Source: JACRIM01 sp038042195 (GTDB taxonomy: Bacteria; Planctomycetota; Phycisphaerae; UBA1845; UTPLA1). From it: a stretch of 57,609 nucleotides of DNA. The stretch lies in contig JBBTET010000047.1 of NCBI GenBank assembly GCA_038042195.1, positions 1-57,609 on the forward strand, in the 5' to 3' direction. The position numbers and the translations under genes were made by a program. The notes below the pieces were generated by a model, which had not been told where the DNA came from, did no database searches, and saw nothing but the letters and a program-made list of their open reading frames with translations. Within the stretch, counting starts at the first letter, position 1. Every line of letters starts with the position of its first letter. Below are positions 10,360 to 19,108 of this stretch, one piece after another.

Positions 10360-12420
10360 ATGAAATCTCGGATGATCAGATTCGGTCTACGAGGTCGCGC
10401 GATTGTGTTCAGCATTGCGCTGCTGGGTTCGGTCGTCGCGTCGCTCTGCGTGTCTCTGGGATACCTCAATTACAACAGCACCATTGTTCGATTTCAAGAG
10501 GAAACGAATCTCTATTTACAATCGTTGAGTTTCAACGCCGAAGCCCCACTACTGCTGAATGATATGGAGGGCCTTCATCGCTTGATGAAAAGTGTTGAGC
10601 GTCACCCTGGTGTCTTGCTCGCTGAAATATTGGATGCTCAGGGGCGCTCGCTCGAGTCGTATACATCAGACAGCCGACGGGCGCAATACAGAGTGAACAT
10701 TCCAGTATTGATTAACAAGTTCAATTCAGGCAGTACAAGTCTGGCGTCGATTGAGGGGAGTGACCTGATTGCCGCCGCGCCGATTCGGCAAACTTCGGAT
10801 TTTGATGGCCTGGCACCCGACAGCGAACCACCGACGTCGGATGCAAAGTCTGGCGTTGGACACACGATTGGATATATCGTCTTGGTTCATGACCTCGATC
10901 AGATTTGGGCTACGTTTAAGCGAGATTTGTGGGTGAGTTTATCGTTTGCCGGCCTGGTGACGGCGCTGGGCATGGCGTCGCTGGTAATCGGCGTGCGACA
11001 GTTAACCAGGCCGATCGAAGATCTAGTGAAGACGACGGCTGATATTGCAGCGGGAAATATTGGCTGCCGTGCGTCGGAAAGCGCATCTTCTGAGATCGGT
11101 GCGTTGGCGAAATCCTTCAATCACATGACGGATCGGCTGCAATCAAGCTACGAATCGGTTGAGAAAAAGGTGCGGGAGCGAACCGAAGAGCTCGTGCGGG
11201 CCAACATGGCCAAGAGTCACTTCCTCGCAAACATGAGCCACGAGATTCGCACGCCGATGACCGCTATTCTCGGCTTTTCGGATTCACTCGCCGACGATAG
11301 CATTTCCGAACAGGAACGCCCGGAGGTGATCCAGATCATCAAACGCAACGGAGAGCATCTGTTGCAATTGATCAATGACATTCTCGATCTGACGAAGATA
11401 GAAGCAAACAAACTGGTCGTTGAACGCACACGAGTCGAGACGGGCTCGATTCTGAACGAAGTGGTTTCGATCATGCGTCCTCGGGCGAAGTCGAAAGGAC
11501 TGATGCTGGAGATCGAGCAGATCGGCCTGCTGCCCAAAACCATTGAAAGCGATCAGGTCCGTCTATTGCAAATCCTCGTCAACCTGGTTTCTAACGCGAT
11601 CAAGTTCACAGAAAGCGGCGGTGTGCGAATCGTGGTTCGGCTGATAGAAGAGGAGTGCAAGCGGCCCAGTCTGCGCGTGGATGTAATCGACACAGGCATC
11701 GGAATGACGCCAGAGCAGATTGAAAATTCTTTTAAGGCCTTTACGCAGGCCGATGAATCGATGACGAGACGATTCGGTGGCACAGGATTGGGCCTGACGA
11801 TTAGTCAGAACCTCGCCCATCTGCTTGGCGGCGAGATCACGGTGGTGAGCGAACCTGGGGTTAGCAGCACGTTTAGTTTGACGCTGGCGACGGGTCCGCT
11901 GGACGGGGTCCCGACCATTTCCACCCTGCTGGAAACGGAACCGGTCGAAACTGACGTGAGCGCAGTGAAGGGTGATTCAAGCCACGCCTGCAAGTACAAG
12001 ATCCTCCTTGCGGAAGACGGAGTCGACAATCAGCGATTGCTTGGACATATTCTCCGGCGAGCGGGGGCCGATGTGATGATCGTCGAGAATGGTAAGCTCG
12101 CACTGGAGGCTGCACTGGAGGCGAATGTATCGGGCGAGCCGTTCGATACGATCCTGATGGACATGCAAATGCCCGTCATGGACGGATACACGGCTACTCG
12201 GCTGCTGCGTTCTCGTGGTTACATGTTGCCGATCATTGCGATTACTGCACACGCCATGAACGGCGAGAAAGAGAAGTGTCTCCGGGCCGGTTGCGATTTC
12301 TATGTGACGAAACCCGTTGATAGGAAACAGCTCATTACGATCGTTTCGGAATTTGCACAACGTTGCAAAAGGCGGAATTGGGCGGAGGCTGTCACAGAAT
12401 CCAGCGTCTTGAAGTCCTAA
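10360..12420 (+). CDS. Hybrid sensor histidine kinase / response regulator
   Basis: Numbering from the ATG at 10360 (earlier in-frame ATGs at 10234, 10294 and 10309 are possible; none has a strong ribosome-binding site), this is a ~686-residue inner-membrane kinase. It has one membrane helix (~14-35), a CHASE8-like periplasmic region (LQSLSFNAEAPLLLND), a second helix (~185-208), HAMP, then the phosphoacceptor His in SHEIRTP (~294). The N box (LVNLVSNAIKF), G1 (DTGIGM) and G2 (GGTGLGLTIS) follow. A receiver domain (~550-670) has the phospho-Asp in ILMDMQMPVMDGY and the Lys in FYVTKPVD. There is no DNA-binding output domain, so phosphate must pass on or the receiver is self-regulatory. It is divergent from the binding-protein/receptor pair, which suggests it senses or controls that uptake system. 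Confidence 0.92.
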   Translation: MKSRMIRFGLRGRAIVFSIALLGSVVASLCVSLGYLNYNSTIVRFQEETNLYLQSLSFNAEAPLLLNDMEGLHRLMKSVERHPGVLLAEILDAQGRSLESYTSDSRRAQYRVNIPVLINKFNSGSTSLASIEGSDLIAAAPIRQTSDFDGLAPDSEPPTSDAKSGVGHTIGYIVLVHDLDQIWATFKRDLWVSLSFAGLVTALGMASLVIGVRQLTRPIEDLVKTTADIAAGNIGCRASESASSEIGALAKSFNHMTDRLQSSYESVEKKVRERTEELVRANMAKSHFLANMSHEIRTPMTAILGFSDSLADDSISEQERPEVIQIIKRNGEHLLQLINDILDLTKIEANKLVVERTRVETGSILNEVVSIMRPRAKSKGLMLEIEQIGLLPKTIESDQVRLLQILVNLVSNAIKFTESGGVRIVVRLIEEECKRPSLRVDVIDTGIGMTPEQIENSFKAFTQADESMTRRFGGTGLGLTISQNLAHLLGGEITVVSEPGVSSTFSLTLATGPLDGVPTISTLLETEPVETDVSAVKGDSSHACKYKILLAEDGVDNQRLLGHILRRAGADVMIVENGKLALEAALEANVSGEPFDTILMDMQMPVMDGYTATRLLRSRGYMLPIIAITAHAMNGEKEKCLRAGCDFYVTKPVDRKQLITIVSEFAQRCKRRNWAEAVTESSVLKS

Positions 12421-13421
12421 CTGCCGACCAAGCATTCCGCAATCTGCACCGCATTCAGCGCCGCCCCCTTGCGCAACTGATCCCCACAGACAAACAATTC
12501 CAGTCCACGACCGTCGGGTTGGCTGATGTCTTGTCGGATGCGGCCGACGAGGCAGGCGTCCTGGCCGGTGGCGTCCTTGGGCATGGGGAAGTAATTCGCC
12601 GCGCGGTCGTCGACGATCTTCACACCGGGCGCGGCGGCAAGTATGTCGCGGGCCTCTTGCTCGGTGATCGGATGTTCAAATGTGATATTCACCGATTCGC
12701 TGTGTGCCCGAAGCACCGGCACGCGCACGCAGGTCGCAGTGATGGCGAGGGTCGGCTCACCGAAAATCTTGCGAGTCTCAAGAATCATCTTGCTCTCTTC
12801 GACGTTGTAGCCGTCGGGGCCGATCATGGTGTTGTGGCTGAAAAGGTTGAATGCGATGGGATGCGGAAATACCTGCGGCGTCGCCGGCCGACCGGCAAGC
12901 ATCTCGCGGGCCTGATTCTCCAACTCCTGCATGGCCTGCCACCCGGCCCCGCTGGCGGCCTGATAGGTGCTGACGACGATGCGCGTGGCCCGCTTGACCC
13001 TGTGCAACGGCCACACCGCCATGTTCATGATGATCGTCGAACAATTCGGATTGGCGATGATCCTCGCACCGCCGATGGCCTGCGGGTTGATCTCCGGGAT
13101 GACCAACGGCATTTCAGGGTCCATGCGAAACGCGGAGCTGTTGTCGATGACCACCGCGCCGGCCTTCACGGCGACGGGTGCCCACTCCTTGCTTACCGAG
13201 GCGCCGGCGCTGAAGAGCGCAATGTCCACACCGTCGAAGCTCCGCGGACCGACGGCTTCAATGAGGATCGCTTCGCCACGAAAGTTCACGGTCTTGCCGG
13301 CCGAGCGTGGTGATGCAAGCAGGCGAAGCGACTTCATCGGTGTCGCGCGCTCCGCAAGGATGGCGAGAAACTCCTGACCGACGGCACCGGTGGCACCCAA
13401 AATGGCGATGGTTGGCTTCAT
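12417..13421 (-). CDS. asd: Aspartate-semialdehyde dehydrogenase
   Basis: A 334-residue NADPH-dependent enzyme that reduces aspartyl phosphate to aspartate semialdehyde, the branch point to lysine, threonine, methionine and diaminopimelate. The NADP fold is at the N-terminus (AILGATGAVGQEFLAIL). The catalytic Cys is at ~127 in ANPNCSTI, and the dimer-forming domain includes TYQAASGAGWQAM and VPVLRAHSESVNI. Length matches the family. GGAAAG lies before the ATG. The stop codon overlaps the stop of the convergent kinase gene by a few bases (12417-12420), so there is no room for a terminator between them. Near-certain identification. Confidence 0.95.
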   Translation of the reverse strand: MKPTIAILGATGAVGQEFLAILAERATPMKSLRLLASPRSAGKTVNFRGEAILIEAVGPRSFDGVDIALFSAGASVSKEWAPVAVKAGAVVIDNSSAFRMDPEMPLVIPEINPQAIGGARIIANPNCSTIIMNMAVWPLHRVKRATRIVVSTYQAASGAGWQAMQELENQAREMLAGRPATPQVFPHPIAFNLFSHNTMIGPDGYNVEESKMILETRKIFGEPTLAITATCVRVPVLRAHSESVNITFEHPITEQEARDILAAAPGVKIVDDRAANYFPMPKDATGQDACLVGRIRQDISQPDGRGLELFVCGDQLRKGAALNAVQIAECLVGS

Positions 13422-13511
13422 AATCTTTCCGTGCGTAATGATATGCGGAGTGTGATGCCGCCTCTACCTGCGACTGAACGAAATGGCTCTCTATCCACGG
13501 TTCGTGGGCCG

Positions 13512-14966
13512 TCAGAATTGAAAATAAATGAAGGGGTTCGTGTTTTCCGGACTGAGCACCATCAAGGCAATGATCCAAGCCGCATAGCTAACGCCAGCAA
13601 TGGGGGCCGGCAGTCGGATCGGCGGCGATCCCCGGCGACGACGCTCATCCAAGATATGAAACACGGCCATGAGAGCGAGCAAGGCCATCATTGGCACCTT
13701 GTTCATCAACCAGATGGGCTGGTCAACCGTTGCCGGAACGAAGAGGTGCTGTACGAAATACAAGGCTCGATGCAGGGCTGCGGACGTTGTCTCAGCTTCC
13801 GCAGCACCAATCGCGACCACCGGCTGACAGCGGAAGAAGACCCACGCAACGTGGACAACGAGAAACGTCGCGGCCCATGCCGTGATTGTCCGCATTCGCC
13901 GTGGCAGGCCGTCGGTCATGCGTGAAAATGACTTCGACGCGATCAATGCACTGCCATGAATCGCGCCCCAGATGACAAACGTCCAACTTGCCCCGTGCCA
14001 CAGGCCCGCGAGCAACATCGTGATCATCAAGTTTGCACCCGTGCGCCACGGGCCGGCACGCGAACCGCCGAGCGGGATGTACAAATAGTCCCGGAACCAC
14101 GTCGAGAGCGAGATATGCCACCGTCGCCAAAAGTCGCTCAGGCTCAAGGCGAGATATGGATTTGCGAAGTTCTCGCACATGTCGAAGCCGAGCAACCGGG
14201 CCGTGGCGATGGCCATGTCGGTGTAGCCGGAGAAGTCGCAGTAGATTTGGCCACCGTAACAGAGCATGGCTAGCCAGAGATCACGTGTCGTGAAGTGCGT
14301 CGGATCGGCGAACACGGGATCGACCAGCGAGGCGAGTTGGTCTGCGATGAGGAGTTTCTTCGTGAGGCCGACCATGAAGAGCACGACGGCGGCATCGAGT
14401 CGCGGCCAGTCGAATCGTTTGTCATTGCGGAGTTGTGGGAGGAACTCAACGGCCTTTACGATGGGGCCGGCGACAAGTTGCGGGAAGAACGCGACGAACA
14501 GCGCGAAATCCACGAGCGAGCGACACGCGGAAATGCGCCGTCGATAGACGTCAATCGTGTAGCTCATGGTTTGGAACGTGTGAAAGCTGATGCCGACCGG
14601 CAGGAGAATGTTCAGAGCGTGCCAGCCCGTGTCGATGCCCGTACCGGCAAGCAAATCACGCAGCGACAGGATGAAGAAGTCCGCATACTTGAAGACGGCG
14701 AGGACACCAAGATTTGCCGAGAGACTGGCAATCAGCAGAAACTTGCGGCGTCGGTCGGACTTTACCTGCTCCAACGCCAAGCCAACGCCATAGTCGAAAA
14801 GCGTTAATCCCACGACGATGGAAAGCAGCTTCGCATTCCACGCAGCATAGAAAACGTAGCTGGCGATCAGCAGCAAGCCGTGACGAAACCGACGACTGGG
14901 CACGGCCCAATAGACGCCGAAGACGACGACGAAGAAGATCGCGAATTGCCAGCTTGAGAAGATCAT
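13512..14966 (-). CDS. MBOAT-family membrane O-acyltransferase (AlgI-like)
   Basis: A 484-residue polytopic membrane protein. It opens with MIFSSWQFAIFFVVVFGVYW, typical of AlgI-type proteins, and carries the family hallmarks: FPQLVAGPIVKAVEFLPQL, YCDFSGYTDMAIATARLLGF, NFANPYLALSLSDFWRRWH, LSTWFRDYLYIPLGGSR, and the catalytic-His motif AGLWHGASWTFVIWG. Such proteins pass acyl (usually acetyl) groups from the cytoplasm to an exported polysaccharide. It is the last gene of the polysaccharide cluster and directly follows an SGNH-type protein gene (18 bp gap), the usual partner that completes transfer on the outer face. The acyl donor and the target sugar are inferred, not seen. Confidence 0.92.
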   Translation of the reverse strand: MIFSSWQFAIFFVVVFGVYWAVPSRRFRHGLLLIASYVFYAAWNAKLLSIVVGLTLFDYGVGLALEQVKSDRRRKFLLIASLSANLGVLAVFKYADFFILSLRDLLAGTGIDTGWHALNILLPVGISFHTFQTMSYTIDVYRRRISACRSLVDFALFVAFFPQLVAGPIVKAVEFLPQLRNDKRFDWPRLDAAVVLFMVGLTKKLLIADQLASLVDPVFADPTHFTTRDLWLAMLCYGGQIYCDFSGYTDMAIATARLLGFDMCENFANPYLALSLSDFWRRWHISLSTWFRDYLYIPLGGSRAGPWRTGANLMITMLLAGLWHGASWTFVIWGAIHGSALIASKSFSRMTDGLPRRMRTITAWAATFLVVHVAWVFFRCQPVVAIGAAEAETTSAALHRALYFVQHLFVPATVDQPIWLMNKVPMMALLALMAVFHILDERRRRGSPPIRLPAPIAGVSYAAWIIALMVLSPENTNPFIYFQF

Positions 14967-14984
14967 GCGTACATTGTTGTCGGG

Positions 14985-16067
14985 CTAGTCCGGTACATCA
15001 TTTATTTTGGTTACCGCATGCCGAGTCTCGATGGGCAAAAGTCCCAGCGCGAGAATCTGTCGTGCGGCTCTACGACTAATCGTCCGCGCCAACGGCAGCC
15101 CGACGTGAACCTCTTCAATGAAATCACGATTGGTCCGGGATACTTCCTCCTGAGAGCACGGAACAAACGGCGCGCCGGATTCCCGGCACACGGATGCAAT
15201 CGCATTGATCGCTTGCGGCTCAACGTCGCGCCATCGCGCCTCGGTGCGTGGGCAATTCGGAATGTAAACGACGATGGCCCGTATTCCCCCCGCTCGCAAT
15301 TCGTCGAGTAACTGCGCGAGGCGACTCATGGACGGTGAATCACGCGAAAACAGCGGCACACAGGCGGCCTCAACGGTTGCGACGTTGTTTAACAGGCGCT
15401 CTTCGACGCTGCGGAGCTGCTCGCCCTGTGCCCACGGATGGGCATACCCGCTCGGCGGCTCCGGCGTGGCGACGCGCTCTCGCAATTCACGAGCCTGTTG
15501 CGCGTGCTTGGGAAGCACACCACCAAGCCGCTCCTGTGCCCACATTCGCAGTTCATAGCGATGGTGGTAGACCTCGCACAGCGGACCAGCCGCGCTTTGA
15601 AGATAGGCCCCGATGACGCTCGTTGAAACGCCCTCATGCGAGCATGATTCAAACAAGTCATCGAGCGTAAACAGGTTACGCGCCGCGTCCGTCGGTGAAT
15701 AATCGAGGCGCACCTCGCTCGCGTTGATTCCGACCACCACTAAATCGGGCCGATCCGCCTTGAACAACGCGCGAGACAGCGTGATCCACTCGACCACCTT
15801 CGAGCCGGCGATCCCCAGGTTGTAGGCGCTTCGACCCGTGGCGCGCTCGAACTCGTCGGGGACCAGTGCATACTTGGCTCTCGACGACCCCATCAGGACG
15901 ATCCGCGGCATCGGGCCGTTGGCGATGACGGACGGCTTTCTGTTGTAATCCGCGACAGTATAGGCAGTCAGTTCAGCGCGCATCCCGCGCACCAGTGCAT
16001 CGGCACCGATCAGCGTCAGTGCCGCACTGGCCATGAGAATGATGCGTCGTCCGGCGTTCTCAGTCAC
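14985..16067 (-). CDS. SGNH/GDSL-like membrane-anchored protein, probable O-acylation partner
   Basis: A 360-residue protein with one N-terminal membrane anchor (RRIILMASAALTLIGADALV). The extracytoplasmic part has an SGNH block I-like motif (RIVLMGSSRAKYAL, Ser ~61-62), an NLGIAGSKV segment like block II, and a late block with DFIEEVHVGLPLARTISRR; the usual DxxH is only loosely recognisable. In alginate and related systems such proteins work with an MBOAT acyltransferase, which is the next gene here. The start is GTG and overlaps the stop of the methyltransferase upstream (GTGA, 16064-16067), implying coupling. It could instead be a DUF1574-type protein of unknown activity. Confidence 0.7.
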   Translation of the reverse strand: MTENAGRRIILMASAALTLIGADALVRGMRAELTAYTVADYNRKPSVIANGPMPRIVLMGSSRAKYALVPDEFERATGRSAYNLGIAGSKVVEWITLSRALFKADRPDLVVVGINASEVRLDYSPTDAARNLFTLDDLFESCSHEGVSTSVIGAYLQSAAGPLCEVYHHRYELRMWAQERLGGVLPKHAQQARELRERVATPEPPSGYAHPWAQGEQLRSVEERLLNNVATVEAACVPLFSRDSPSMSRLAQLLDELRAGGIRAIVVYIPNCPRTEARWRDVEPQAINAIASVCRESGAPFVPCSQEEVSRTNRDFIEEVHVGLPLARTISRRAARQILALGLLPIETRHAVTKINDVPD

Positions 16068-16828
16068 GAAGCGCGACCCTCCACGCGGCCTTGCTTGCGA
16101 AACACGAGGACATAGTCGTGCGCGGCGAAGTGAGGCCTATCGGTTTTCAACGGCTTGCCAGTGATGCGACGCACTGTTTGGTTCCACGAGTGCATCACGC
16201 GATTCGGAATCACCCATCGCCCGCGAATGCGCGGCACCAACGGCCAACACAGATTGCACGAGTACGTCCGTTCAAGCTTTGCGTCGTGAGACGTAATTGC
16301 CTCGCACCATTGCCGAGCCGACCAACGGTTTTGCGAGGTCCGAACGGTCGCCCATTCGCACTCGGGCCATACGCGCTCCAAGGTTGCGTTCACGCGCTGG
16401 TACGGGGCGCTCAGGTTGCACACCGTGAGGATGACACGTCCATCTGGTTTGCAGCAACGCACGAACTCCCGCGCGGCAACCTGCGGTCGCGGAAAAAGGT
16501 TTGCCGTCATGTGGCAGAGGATCGTGTCAAACGAATTATCCGCGAACGGCAATGACTGGCCGTCGCCGCAAAGTGCATTTACGTCATCAAACGAGGCTGC
16601 ATGCAATGCGATGCGATCAAGATCAAGCCCAACCACCTGTCGCACGCGCGGTGCAATGGCCCGCGCGTAATGCCCCTGATAGCAGCCGACGTCGAGCACG
16701 CGCTCGTCCGCTGACCAATCGATCTGCTCGAAGAGGACGCGATCCGGCTCAATTCGCTGAAAGCTCTGCCCCGGGTCGGGAAGCACTTTCTCGATTTGCC
16801 AGTTCATCCATCGTCGAAGGGTGGTCAC
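16064..16828 (-). CDS. Class I SAM-dependent methyltransferase
   Basis: From the GTG at 16828 this is 254 residues. The SAM-binding fold is clear: motif I VLDVGCYQGHYARAIA, acidic end of strand 2 VGLDLDRIAL, GDGQSLPFADNSFDTILC and the post-motif PDGRVILTVCNLS, so it is a Methyltransf_11-type enzyme. The C-terminus (NRVMHSWNQTVRRITGKPL, HDYVLVFRK) is not diagnostic. The GTG start is chosen because GGAG sits 5 nt upstream, and the longer open frame would run 59 bp into the HEAT gene. It sits in the polysaccharide cluster, so the substrate may be a sugar or lipid carrier, but this is inference. Confidence 0.82.
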   Translation of the reverse strand: MTTLRRWMNWQIEKVLPDPGQSFQRIEPDRVLFEQIDWSADERVLDVGCYQGHYARAIAPRVRQVVGLDLDRIALHAASFDDVNALCGDGQSLPFADNSFDTILCHMTANLFPRPQVAAREFVRCCKPDGRVILTVCNLSAPYQRVNATLERVWPECEWATVRTSQNRWSARQWCEAITSHDAKLERTYSCNLCWPLVPRIRGRWVIPNRVMHSWNQTVRRITGKPLKTDRPHFAAHDYVLVFRKQGRVEGRAS

Positions 16829-16949
16829 GGTCGCTCCGGTGACGCGCAGTTTTTGCGGGTCGATTGTGTCGCTACATAGTTGGTATCGGCAGAGAGCGGG
16901 GGAACTTGCCGTACTGGATGGAGACTGAGGAAATGTCCGAGCGCGTTGG

Positions 16950-17864
16950 TTAATGGCCGACTTCGATCGGGGCGGCAAGTGCTGGAATTGCGTCCCTCCG
17001 ACCAGCAAGACCCAGGATGCAATGCTTCCACAGTCGCTGGCGCAGAATTACATCCACGGGGCACGGACCGTTGACAGCTTCTCCAGTGATCTCCGTCAGG
17101 AATGCGGCGGCAATCGTCCCGACTGCACGTTCCGTGGGAAGCAACTCTTCAGAAGGATTCGTCGCAGTGAGTCTGCCAAGGAATTGAGCGGCCGAGCGTT
17201 TCTGACGTTCAAGCGAGAGCAGTCCCCGAAATATCGCCTCGTCGGGCAAGGCGTCAATCAACGTGTCGATCATGGAGCAGCCCGACGAAGGTCGACTCGT
17301 TGCTGAGGCTTCAACGCTTGTGATGAGTTGGTCCGTGATGGCTTCCAAGGCCTGCGCCCGAACCAGTGCCGAGCCATGGGATCGGGCAGCGTGACAAATG
17401 GCGGACAACGCACTCTCGGAGTTGATTCGTCCCAATGCGGCGACCGCCGCCGCGGCTTCATCCGCATTCACGCTGCCGACAGCGCGGATCAACGTCTGCG
17501 TCGCAGACTCGTTCTCGGCAAATACCAGCGCCGTTGCGGCCGCTTCTCGCACGTCGAGTTCTGTGTCGGTGAGCAAGCGGCCCAACTCCGCGAAGGCCGA
17601 TTCGGGCGGCATCTTCTGCAGGGCGTAGACCGCGAACCCGCGAACATCCGAACGATCACTTCGAGCCAGACGAGAGACCGCGCCAAAAGCCTCATCGCCC
17701 ACGCCGGCAAGGCTCGCGAGATAGTATCCCTGAGTCGCCAGGTCCGTGGCACCTTGAAGACGCCACGCCCACCAATGCGAGCGGATTCGATTTCGCTCGA
17801 TCAGCAGAACCACGAACATCGCCACGAGCGCGACGAGACAGATGCGAAATGCGCGTTGACTCAT
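16950..17864 (-). CDS. Membrane-anchored HEAT-repeat protein
   Basis: A 304-residue protein with one N-terminal transmembrane helix (FRICLVALVAMFVVLLI) and then alpha-helical repeats of ~30-35 residues that read as HEAT/PBS-lyase-type units: RLARSDRSDVRGFAVYAL, LLTDTELDVREAAATAL, AVGSVNADEAAAAVAAL, AARSHGSALVRAQALEAI. Such repeats scaffold protein-protein contacts; no catalytic motif is visible. Its place inside the polysaccharide cluster suggests an assembly or docking role, which is only inference. The final third is less regular. A 121-bp gap separates it from the next gene. Confidence 0.75.
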   Translation of the reverse strand: MSQRAFRICLVALVAMFVVLLIERNRIRSHWWAWRLQGATDLATQGYYLASLAGVGDEAFGAVSRLARSDRSDVRGFAVYALQKMPPESAFAELGRLLTDTELDVREAAATALVFAENESATQTLIRAVGSVNADEAAAAVAALGRINSESALSAICHAARSHGSALVRAQALEAITDQLITSVEASATSRPSSGCSMIDTLIDALPDEAIFRGLLSLERQKRSAAQFLGRLTATNPSEELLPTERAVGTIAAAFLTEITGEAVNGPCPVDVILRQRLWKHCILGLAGRRDAIPALAAPIEVGH

Positions 17865-17900
17865 GGTGTAAAAAGCATTTCCGATAGGCCGACCACGCGA

Positions 17901-19022
17901 TCACTTCGGTCGCGGGTGAAGCCAGCCGTGCGACTCCAGCGCGTCCACGATCTTGCTCGCCGCATCACCCTCGCCGAAGAGTCCCGGGCGGTCGCAGGTC
18001 GGCCGGAATCGGCTCATCTGTTCCACCAGATACGCCGCATCGATGCCTCCCTCGCGCCATGCCGTGATCTGCCAGCCGGCCTGCTCGATCATCGGCCACG
18101 GCGTCGTGAACAACGTGATGCACGGTTTGCCCGCGAAGAACGCCTCTTTTTGCAGGCCGCCCGAATCCGTCAACACCACCGTCGCGTGGTTGATGAGTTG
18201 CAGACTATCGAGGTAGCCAACGGCCGGACAGACGGCGACGTTTGGCATCTTGCAAATCTCTTCCCACAGGCCGTGTCGCTTGAAGGCGTTCTCGGTGCGG
18301 GGATGCGCGGGAAACGCGATCATCATCGGCGTCCGCGTGAACAGCTCCATCAGGCGGCGGGCCGAGTCGGGCGAGTCCGTGTTGTTCGGCCGATGCACGG
18401 TCAGCAAGGCGAACTCCCGGCCTGCGAGATGCAGACGGTCGAGCACCGTGGATTGCGTCCGCGCTGTCTTGCTGTATCGCAAATAAGCGTCGTACATCAC
18501 GTCACCGGTGAAATAGACGCCCTTGGTGATGTTCTCGCTTGCTAGCTGTCTCACGCTCAACTCATCCGGGCAGAACCGCAGGCTCGACGCGATATCCGCG
18601 ACCATTCGGTTCACCTCCTCCGGCGAGGTCATGTCAAAGATGCGCGGACCCGATTCAACGTGTGCAAAGGGAATATGCAGCTTCACGGCGGCCAACGCGG
18701 CGGCCAGCGTGCTGTTCGTGTCGCCGAAGAGCAACACGCAAGTCGGCTTCCGCTCCAGAAAGACCTGCTCCAACCGAATCAACATGCGCCCCGTCATCTC
18801 GCCGTGCGAACCGCTGGAGATTTCGAGATTCACGTCCGGCGTGGGCAAGTCCAGTTCTTTAAAGAAGACGTTGCTCATGTTGTCGTCGAAGTGCTGGCCC
18901 GTGTGAACGACGAACTCGCGATATCCACGCACGCGAAACTCGGCGGAGAGCGGCCCCATCTTGATAAACTGCGGCCGATTGCCGACGACGGTGAGGATGT
19001 CAAACGCTGGAGAGTCAGGCAT
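17901..19022 (-). CDS. wecB: UDP-N-acetylglucosamine 2-epimerase (non-hydrolysing)
   Basis: From the ATG at 19022 (CGGAG 10 nt upstream; an extended frame to 19064 is less likely) the protein has 373 residues. It shows the GT-B-like epimerase fold: ILTVVGNRPQFIKMGPL, VVHTGQHFDDNMSNVFF, LFGDTNSTLAAALAAVKLHI, AHVESGPRIFDMTSPEEVNR, LTVHRPNNTD and the C-terminal LTDSGGLQKEAFFAGKPCIT. It converts UDP-GlcNAc to UDP-ManNAc (or an analogue such as the 2,3-diacetamido sugars) for polysaccharide building blocks. The related WbpI-type specificity cannot be excluded by eye. Amidino- or diacetamido-sugar chemistry would fit the amidotransferase encoded in the same cluster. Confidence 0.92.
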   Translation of the reverse strand: MPDSPAFDILTVVGNRPQFIKMGPLSAEFRVRGYREFVVHTGQHFDDNMSNVFFKELDLPTPDVNLEISSGSHGEMTGRMLIRLEQVFLERKPTCVLLFGDTNSTLAAALAAVKLHIPFAHVESGPRIFDMTSPEEVNRMVADIASSLRFCPDELSVRQLASENITKGVYFTGDVMYDAYLRYSKTARTQSTVLDRLHLAGREFALLTVHRPNNTDSPDSARRLMELFTRTPMMIAFPAHPRTENAFKRHGLWEEICKMPNVAVCPAVGYLDSLQLINHATVVLTDSGGLQKEAFFAGKPCITLFTTPWPMIEQAGWQITAWREGGIDAAYLVEQMSRFRPTCDRPGLFGEGDAASKIVDALESHGWLHPRPK

Positions 19023-19108
19023 CGAGGGTCGGCTCCGAATTGAGTTGTGCGCCGTGCCGCGCACATGCAGGATGGAATCTTACACCGACGCAAGCGCGAG
19101 TTGTAGCG

